From the NCBI GenBank assembly GCA_943704525.1, contig CALSCQ010002675.1, forward strand, positions 10,001 through 26,401: DNA of 16,401 nt, written 5' to 3'. Position 1 is the stretch's first letter; every line of letters starts with the position of its first letter. Source of the stretch: Pigoraptor vietnamica. Lineage: Eukaryota; Opisthokonta; Filasterea. Under the pieces are notes generated by a model. It worked only from the letters and a program-made list of their open reading frames with translations, was not told the origin of the DNA and searched no databases. The translations under genes and the position numbers were made by a program. Below are positions 9,015 through 16,401 of the stretch, one piece after another.

Positions 9015-9241
9015 CTGTGATAAACGCAGGCCGCGTCAGAGTGATGCGCAAATGGACAAGGCGGCCAAGAGAATTGTCGCAAAGGGTGCGAGGACAGTGT
9101 AATTCACACAAGGCGGCCAAGAGAATTTTACACAGAGGGTGCGAGGACAGTGGGGTTCGCAAACAACAAGACGGCCAAGAGAACTGTGACAGAGGGAGCG
9201 AGGACGTTCAGAACGAGGAGACCCTGTCGTAAAGTACTCAC
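9015..9241 (-). other. FANCM: Putative 5'-UTR intron of FANCM
   Basis: On the minus strand a strong donor, CACTG|GTGAGT, begins at 9241 and a plausible acceptor, TTTATCACAG, ends at 9015, leaving 13 nt before the ATG at 9001. The 227 nt length matches the other introns here. If spliced, the exon reads into the ATG through an in-frame TAG a few codons upstream, so it would be untranslated leader. There is no transcript evidence; this is inferred from splice signals alone. Confidence 0.45.
9057..9209. repeat. Three imperfect tandem repeats (about 52-58 bp) upstream of the FANCM start
   Basis: Copies begin at 9057, 9109 and 9167. Each opens with CAAG(G/A)CGGCCAAGAGAA and carries G(G/A)G(T/A)GCGAGGAC about 30 bp later. 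The array begins 56 bp upstream of the FANCM ATG and falls wholly within the putative 5'-UTR intron 9015-9241. The spacing is irregular (52 then 58 bp) and the spacers between the conserved blocks differ. It is not a CRISPR array: there are only three degenerate copies and the genome is eukaryotic. Confidence 0.75.
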
Positions 9242-9567
9242 CAGTGGTGCTACCTGTCGCACATTTCCTCCCTCCGCACAGAGAGTCGAGTTACACCGCG
9301 ACACGCTGCGCAAATCTGAACGCGATGCCGCAAATCTTACACCTCCTCACAAAGGTACGCAATGCCGCGTCAAAATACCATGCGCTGCACACGCACACGC
9401 ACCCAGTTTGGTACGAATGCACGCAGAGAGAGATGTGCGAACGAACTGACTTCCTTGTCTTCACGATTCAAAGGTTGGTTCCCGCCAACACAAATGACGT
9501 ACATATGACGCGATGTATTTGGATCCATAAATAGACATATTCGTTGTCCGGACATGTCAGGCCACGC

Positions 9568-9644
9568 CCTCCCTAACAACTGCCGCATTAGGCAGGTTCC
9601 ACGAGTGCAAGCGCCGGTTTAACGCTATGTGAGGGTTAGGGAGG
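9568..9644. other. 77 bp inverted-repeat element with nested hairpins
   Basis: CCTCCCTAAC at 9568-9577 is the exact reverse complement of GTTAGGGAGG at 9635-9644. Inside the 57 nt interval, AACTGCC and GGCAGGTT can pair with one bulged G around a GCATTA loop, and AGCG/CGCT can pair around a second loop. The three stems would give a three-way junction. It has no tRNA consensus and may be chance or a structured RNA or DNA element. Confidence 0.35.
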
Positions 9645-10596
9645 AGACGCACTAGCTGTCCTGGGCAAGGTGGAGGTTAGGACCCGTTCGCTGTGACGTG
9701 GATGCGAAATGTGCCCGTCAACCACACCCGTAACTTGAACACAAAGCAACACAAGCAAGCTAATCAGAGAAGTCGCTCTTTCGTCTCGTCTATTTCCTGC
9801 GTTCGACGCGAGCTCTGACGACTCGTACGTACGCTCGAAAGAAAATTGTGGGCCGTGTACCGCGAACAAGCGTGTCCAATCAGCGAGACCTTTCCGCGAC
9901 AAAAAACAATCGTCCAAGCAGAGATCGTTGTGAATCTCGCTGCCATGAAAGACTCGAGCGCTAAAGCCCCGCGACGCAAGTCGTCTCTCGTCAACACGCT
10001 CGAGCACCTTCCGGCGACACTGATTGTGCGCTGGGCCATCACGTGGAGCCCGAGGGGATACGTCGTTTGAAACGGCTTTACGACGACATCGGCTCTGTTT
10101 GTACCCACAGTCTTTTACCGCCGTTATGCCTCCACGCTGGGAATGCAAGGGCGAGCGGTAACGACATGCTCCTTCGAATGCGCGTCAGGGGTGTATATAT
10201 TGCAGCGTTCGTCGGTTTTTGTATATTGTAGCGAGCGCTTAAGTGAGTTCGTTCAAATATGCTTGGAGACGCGTGTGCGTAGCGTTGTCATTATCTTGCC
10301 GCTTGCGTGCGTCGTCGGTGTACATACGTTGCGTGCGGCGTGCCGCACATAACAATAAGCCCACTGATTCCACGAAGCTGATGGCGGCTGATTACCTCAT
10401 TGCTACATCCGTCGGCTTTCAAGAATAGTTGTTGCGCAAGTTGCGTCCTTGTGTGTATCTGCGCATGTGTGCATGTGTGTGCTCCATTGGCTTTGTATGT
10501 CGTTGCCTGTAGACCCCGTCCGTCGACAAAGCACGGTGCTATTCTAACCCCCACCCTATGTCGCCTGTCAATAACCGAGATCTCGGCGAATTTGAT

Positions 10597-10606
10597 ATCA
10601 CGTGAT
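10597..10606. promoter_or_regulatory. ATCACGTGAT palindrome upstream of NACA
   Basis: A perfect 10 bp palindrome centred on CACGTG lies about 120 bp upstream of the TATA-like box of NACA. This is a plausible bHLH/bZIP site by sequence and position; nothing else supports it. Confidence 0.3.
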
Positions 10607-10723
10607 CATTCTGTGCCGAAACAGCCAGCGCATGCGTCAGAGTAGCGGCGTTTGGGTTGCATCGTCCACTTTCGCGCTCTCTCGCAACCCTCTGCGCGCA
10701 TCCATCCGTCCCCATCCGCGGCC

Positions 10724-10766
10724 TATAAGGAGACAGCACTCTCCCGCACGTCCTCTCCCTCTTTCT
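10724..10766 (+). promoter_or_regulatory. NACA: NACA core promoter: TATA-like box and pyrimidine-rich (TOP-like) start region
   Basis: TATAAG at 10724-10729 is followed, at normal TATA-to-start distance (about 27-30 bp), by an uninterrupted 16 nt pyrimidine tract at 10751-10766. In animals, mRNAs of ribosomal proteins and translation factors begin with C plus a pyrimidine tract (5'TOP), and NACA messages are reported among translation-linked genes. The start site is inferred and not observed. Confidence 0.5.
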
Positions 10767-10810
10767 ACTGTCCGATACGGCCTTTGCTTCTCTCGCAAAG
10801 CCAATTCTCG

Positions 10811-11083
10811 GTAGGTGTGCGTTGAAGAAAGTGTGTTATTTTCAAATGTCGATGGAGTGAATGTCGTTTGTAATCGCTCGAGAAGGTGTGCGTACAGTGA
10901 GAGGGCTTCGAGTTCTCTGAGACCTTTGTTCAAACTGCCCCGGCGTTTTGCGTATTGCGAAGCTCGAAGCTGTTTTTGTTGTTGTTACGTGATTACGTAT
11001 GCCCCGTGTCATTCTCCACGTTAACGGCACTTTAGGATTACATGCAACTCATTGCCGTGTGCGCGCTGTTCTGCATGGTTTAG
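10811..11083 (+). other. NACA: Putative 5'-UTR intron of NACA
   Basis: A donor GTAGGT at 10811 follows CCAATTCTCG, and the acceptor TAG at 11081-11083 is followed by only six nucleotides (CAAAAA) before the ATG at 11090. The 273 nt length fits the other introns, and the interval has stops in all frames and TG-rich intron-like composition. The A-rich sequence before the ATG gives a good start context. Inferred from signals only. Confidence 0.5.
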
Positions 11084-11089
11084 CAAAAA

Positions 11090-13129
<2,040 letters not shown>

Positions 13130-15881
13130 CTACGAGTACAGCCGAACCGTTCCGTCAGCGCCCGCGCTGAACAGCCACGGCTGTGTCGGGTGGAACTGGC
13201 AATCGAGAACACCTGGACAGCGCAACATACGCGAAGTCAGCAATGGACAACTACGCAACAGCACGGACAACGCATTGCGGACGGAATGAAGCACGAACAC
13301 GCGTGTTCTGCCACGCACCGAGCCCGTCGACAGACTCGTGTCCCGAGAGTATCTTGACTGGGACAATGAGCGGGTTCTGCATGAGATCCGCATAGACCAT
13401 TCCGTGGAATATGTGTATGTTGCCGTCGTCGCTGCACGACGCAAACAGGGGGTACCGCCGGTGGTAGCACACCTGTCGCAGCGCAAGCTTGTGGTAGCTG
13501 CAAATGAGTGCGCAAACAGAATGAGAGGGCGTCGCGGGTGCTCATGCCTTCTATCAACTCGGATACCCCCCGCAACAAATCGCGAGCAACCCAGCGTCAC
13601 AGTACAACGTCGGAAGGCCGTACGCGCAGGGAAGAGGGCAGCCAGCGCAGCGTGTGTTTTCGAAAAGTGCCGTTCCAGCACGCGCCCTTACCGCAGCGTC
13701 TTGTACGGCGTCGACGAAAGGTCCATGTCGAACCAGCACAGCCGCTTGTCGTAGCTGCCCACGATGATGTTGTCGCCGCCAGGATGCACGTCGAGCGACG
13801 AAATCCACTTCACGCCAGACACGAGCTTCTTCGTGAGCTCTTGCTTGGCGAGGTTGTACACGCGCACGTACCGCTGGGTCTGCGGGTGGCAAGGGTGGAG
13901 GTCGTTCAGTAAAATGTTCACGCCGCGGGCGCATGCGCGCATGCACAGCACACGCATGCAGCGAGCACAAAGCACTGTCTTGCATGTAAGTGATGCAAAC
14001 GATCGCCCACTCACCGCAACAAAGAAGAAGGGCTTGGACGGGTGGAACTGCACGCGCTGCACGAGGCCCTTGCTCTTCTTGAACGGCGCCTGCGTGCGTC
14101 GCCGGCTCACCTGGTGAATGAGCACCGCCGTCGACGTCGCGTCCGGCTGCACCGTCGCCACATAGTCCCCCTTGTGGTGCCACGTGACCTGCCGCACTTC
14201 CTTGCCATGCGTAATCACGAGACGCACTCCGCGCGCACTCTCCTTCTCCGAGGGTGCGTCCCACGTGGCCGGCGGTGCCTTGCCCTCCGACTCTGGCGCG
14301 GCGGCCGAACCGCCCGCCTTGATGAGCGCGTCCACCGCGGAGGCGGCTTCGCGACGATTTGACGGCGGGTTGTGCAGCAGGACACGCGTGCCAATGGCGA
14401 TGGCAACGATTGAAGCGACCGGGTTCGGGTTCCACGCCACGCTGCAGAGACAACGGAGCACGATGAGCGCAGTTTTGTGTGTGGCAGCAAACAACGACAA
14501 ATAGAGGAGAAGCAAAGGTGCGAAAAGCCCAAGCAGTGGTGATAAGCCCAAGCATAGGCGATGGAAAATCGCGTTTGAAAGGCAAACAGCCATGCATCGT
14601 CTGGTGAGGAGAACACACGCAACAGTCGAGAAACAAGCCAACACTCACGCGTGCGGGACGGCGCCCAGCTCGAGCGTTCCGAGGCAGCGACCGGTCGCCA
14701 CTTCCCAGTACCGAACAGTGCAGTCGTCGGAGCCCGTCGCAAGCCACTGGCCGGTCGGGTCGGGCGAGAGGCAGCGCACTTTGCCCGTGTGTCCCTCGTA
14801 CGTGAACGCGAGCCGAGTGGGAAACGGCCGCAGGTCCTCCGCCTTCGGCAGCTTCGGAATGAGCGACTCCGGGTCCACGTGCATCCGCGTCTTCTTCATG
14901 CGGGGGCAAAGATAGAGGTCGAGACACCGCTCGAACCGCTCCTGCACAAACCGCGCGTACCCGGGAACGGACCGCAGGCTCGAGTACTTTGTCGGGAGAT
15001 AGTTCTTTTCGCGGTCGTCCGGGTGCGCCTTCTTCCACGCCTCCGCCTCCTCCTTCGTGGGCAGATACTCGGCGGGCGGGTTGTAGCTCTCGTCGTGGCC
15101 GGGCAGGCGCATTTTCGGCGCGGGCATGTGCATGGGGTGGTCTGCGAGCGGCGTGTCGTTCGCGTCGTCCCAGAGCGCGTAAAACTCGGGCTTCTCCTGC
15201 TTCGTCTTCGGCGTGATGAGGCCGGCCTTGATTGCGCGGACGATTTTCATGACGCGCTGGTGCTCCCACTTGGACGGCGTAAAGCGGCGCTTGGGTTCGG
15301 GAGCGTTCGAGAGAGGGTGGATCATCTTCTCGTGCGTGAAGAAGTCGACAGAGTCCTCGTAAGGGTTGTAATGGCCCTCGGGGAACTGTAGCGGCGGTTG
15401 GAGAGAGCGGGCGGAGAGTTAGTGCTGGCGACTAAGAGAGTGTGTGACGTGCGAAGTGGCAAAATCGGCGCATTCATGACGAACTGATGGGAGGAGGGCA
15501 GAGCAGAGACCATGTGCGTGCCGATGGCAGAGTAAACGCAAACCACTTCCGTGCCTCACAACAACAATGCATGCAATCACGCACGCCCACACGCACACAC
15601 GCGCACGCACGCGCACGCACGCACACGCAGCATCGCACTGCATCACTGCCACCCAATCGTACCTCTCCCCGCTGCAGTCTGCTGATGAGCTCGAGGTCCT
15701 TGTCGTCGAGCACGACGTCCTCGCCCGTCAGCTTGTCCTCGACGGTGCGCCAGTAGTCCGGGTCGTCCATCTTGCGGAGAAACGTGTCCAATTCGTCCCC
15801 TTTCGCAGGCCGCATTATCTGGGGGGTGCCGTGGGGATCGCGTGAGACATCGTGTGTGTGTGTGGGTGGGTGGGTGTGTGC

Positions 15882-15920
<39 letters not shown>

Positions 15921-16154
15921 GGTGGGTGGGTTACCGGCAGAAAAATAGCTGGATCCCGAGAATACGAACGAGCGGAGAGACGCCTCAATGTATCGCACAC
16001 CGTACACAAAACGGGCGACAAGCGCACGTCGCGAGAACACGAGTCACGAGACCATGCATCGGCGACGCACCTTCTTCCCGTCGAGGTCATATCCAATGTG
16101 CGGGTAATCGTTGTACCACGCCAGCGGTACATTGCCGATAGGATTGCGCGAGTG
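13130..16154 (-). CDS. BOP1: BOP1/Erb1 ribosome-biogenesis WD40 protein, 5' end beyond window
   Basis: Scaffold of the PeBoW complex (BOP1, Pescadillo, WDR12) needed in the nucleolus for 27S/32S pre-rRNA processing and 60S assembly (family knowledge). Exons on the minus strand are 16154-16071, 15818-15663, 15385-14649, 14441-14015, 13879-13692, 13497-13319 and 13212-13130. They give 1854 nt in frame (617 aa plus stop TAG). The BOP1-N-terminal domain is unmistakable: [73 protein letters not shown]. The WD40 propeller begins near visible residue 275 ([20 protein letters not shown]) and includes [55 protein letters not shown], and the ending [20 protein letters not shown]. Human BOP1 is about 746 aa, so roughly 130 acidic N-terminal residues are missing to the right. 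Exon 16154 begins after an acceptor (CTGCAG) whose intron contains the (AC)n tract at the window end. Introns are 106-277 nt. Confidence 0.97.
15578..15630. repeat. Alternating purine-pyrimidine tract (CACG/CACA) in BOP1 intron
   Basis: About 50 bp of nearly perfect alternating CA/CG dinucleotides lie in the 15386-15662 intron. Such sequence can adopt Z-DNA under negative supercoiling. No coding role. Confidence 0.6.
15850..15931. repeat. (TG)n array with embedded G-quadruplex motifs in BOP1 intron
   Basis: The plus strand carries TG repeats interrupted by GGGTGGGTGGG at 15864-15874 and by five G-triplets separated by single T at 15912-15930. The second block meets the strict G4 pattern (four or more G3 runs, loops of 1). 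It lies within the 15819-16070 BOP1 intron, on the strand complementary to the transcript, so the RNA is C-rich and only the DNA template strand could fold. Confidence 0.75.
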
Positions 16155-16279
16155 CTGCAGTGCATTCACACGCAAACGTCAGCGATGTGTGTGTGCGGAC
16201 ACAATGCATGTGCCAATTTCCAACATATCCCCAGTAAGCGCAGATCACGCCCACGTATAAACACGAAGGTACACGCACG

Positions 16280-16401
<122 letters not shown>

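Larger units (their letters stand above)
9243..10720. other. Long divergent intergenic region between FANCM and NACA, no supportable gene
   Basis: Open frames of 60-170 codons exist on both strands (for example minus 9636-10148) but show no recognisable domain, no codon pattern like the neighbouring genes and no paired splice structure, so none is called. The region should carry the FANCM promoter on its left part and NACA upstream elements on its right. Visible items are a compact inverted repeat (9568-9644), AT-rich TATATAT/TATATT patches near 10192 and 10220, and a CACGTG palindrome near 10601. No tRNA box B or spliceosomal RNA consensus was recognised. Confidence 0.5.

Noticed and set aside
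9057-9209. Possible CRISPR-like array
   Set aside because: Only three imperfect copies with irregular spacing, no regular spacers, no cas-like genes and a clearly eukaryotic context.
9568-9644. tRNA or telomere-derived element
   Set aside because: The 77 bp length and GTTAGGG arms are suggestive, but there is no tRNA box A/B, no anticodon-arm layout, and only isolated single telomere-like units.
9636-10148. 170-codon minus-strand open frame in the FANCM-NACA interval
   Set aside because: It has no recognisable motif, its composition does not look coding, and open frames of this size occur by chance in GC-rich DNA.
10143-10352. Plus-strand frame with two similar segments (GVYILQR and GVHTLRA)
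   Set aside because: The similarity is short and weak, and no start context, splice structure or family supports a gene.
15474-16040. Frame containing THTHTHTH-type peptide joined to BOP1 sequence
   Set aside because: The His/Thr run is translation of the intronic CA repeat. A proper acceptor (CCCCAG) at 15819 starts the BOP1 exon, matching the family sequence.

Overview
The window is nuclear DNA from a eukaryote, probably a unicellular or early-branching one. Coding sequence is GC-rich and split by many spliceosomal introns (21 donors can be placed). Intergenic and intronic DNA is rich in TG/CA. No operon, Shine-Dalgarno, CRISPR, tRNA, rRNA or mobile-element signal was found. I cannot name the species from the sequence. 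The three recognisable proteins are closest in motif content to animal-type (opisthokont or other non-plant) versions, judged from memory only.

Layout from left to right. (1) 1-285, minus: the 5' end of an unrecognised gene that runs off the left edge, with two exons separated by a very short (41 nt) putative intron. (2) 286-903: intergenic DNA holding the FANCM 3' flank and the probable promoter of gene 1, including three CACGTG boxes. (3) 904-9001, minus: a complete nine-exon FANCM-type DNA translocase. The spliced model is 6675 nt, exactly 2225 codons including the stop, so 2224 aa. It has an N-terminal SF2 helicase core, a region resembling the MHF-binding segment, long acidic linkers, and a C-terminal degenerate ERCC4 nuclease fold with an HhH pair. 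(4) 9015-9241: a probable 5'-UTR intron of FANCM that contains three imperfect ~55 bp repeats. (5) 9243-10720: about 1.5 kb without a supportable gene, with one compact inverted repeat. (6) 10724-12837, plus: NACA, the alpha subunit of the nascent polypeptide-associated complex, with a TATA-like box, a pyrimidine-rich start region, a 5'-UTR intron and five coding exons, the last only 15 nt. (7) 13130-16154, minus: seven 3' exons of BOP1 (yeast Erb1), a ribosome-biogenesis WD40 protein. Its N-terminus lies beyond the right edge, past a long (AC)n microsatellite that ends the window.

FANCM and NACA are divergent; NACA and BOP1 are convergent. The genes are not a functional cluster: FANCM belongs to replication-fork and crosslink repair, NACA to co-translational protein handling, and BOP1 to 60S subunit assembly. 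I saw no previously undescribed multi-gene system. The points most worth a second look are the architecture of the protist-like FANCM (decayed nuclease motif, repeated NP[FY][KR]xS peptides, PIP-like N-terminus), the intronic repeats, the tiny first intron of gene 1 and the very uniform GTRNG splice donors.
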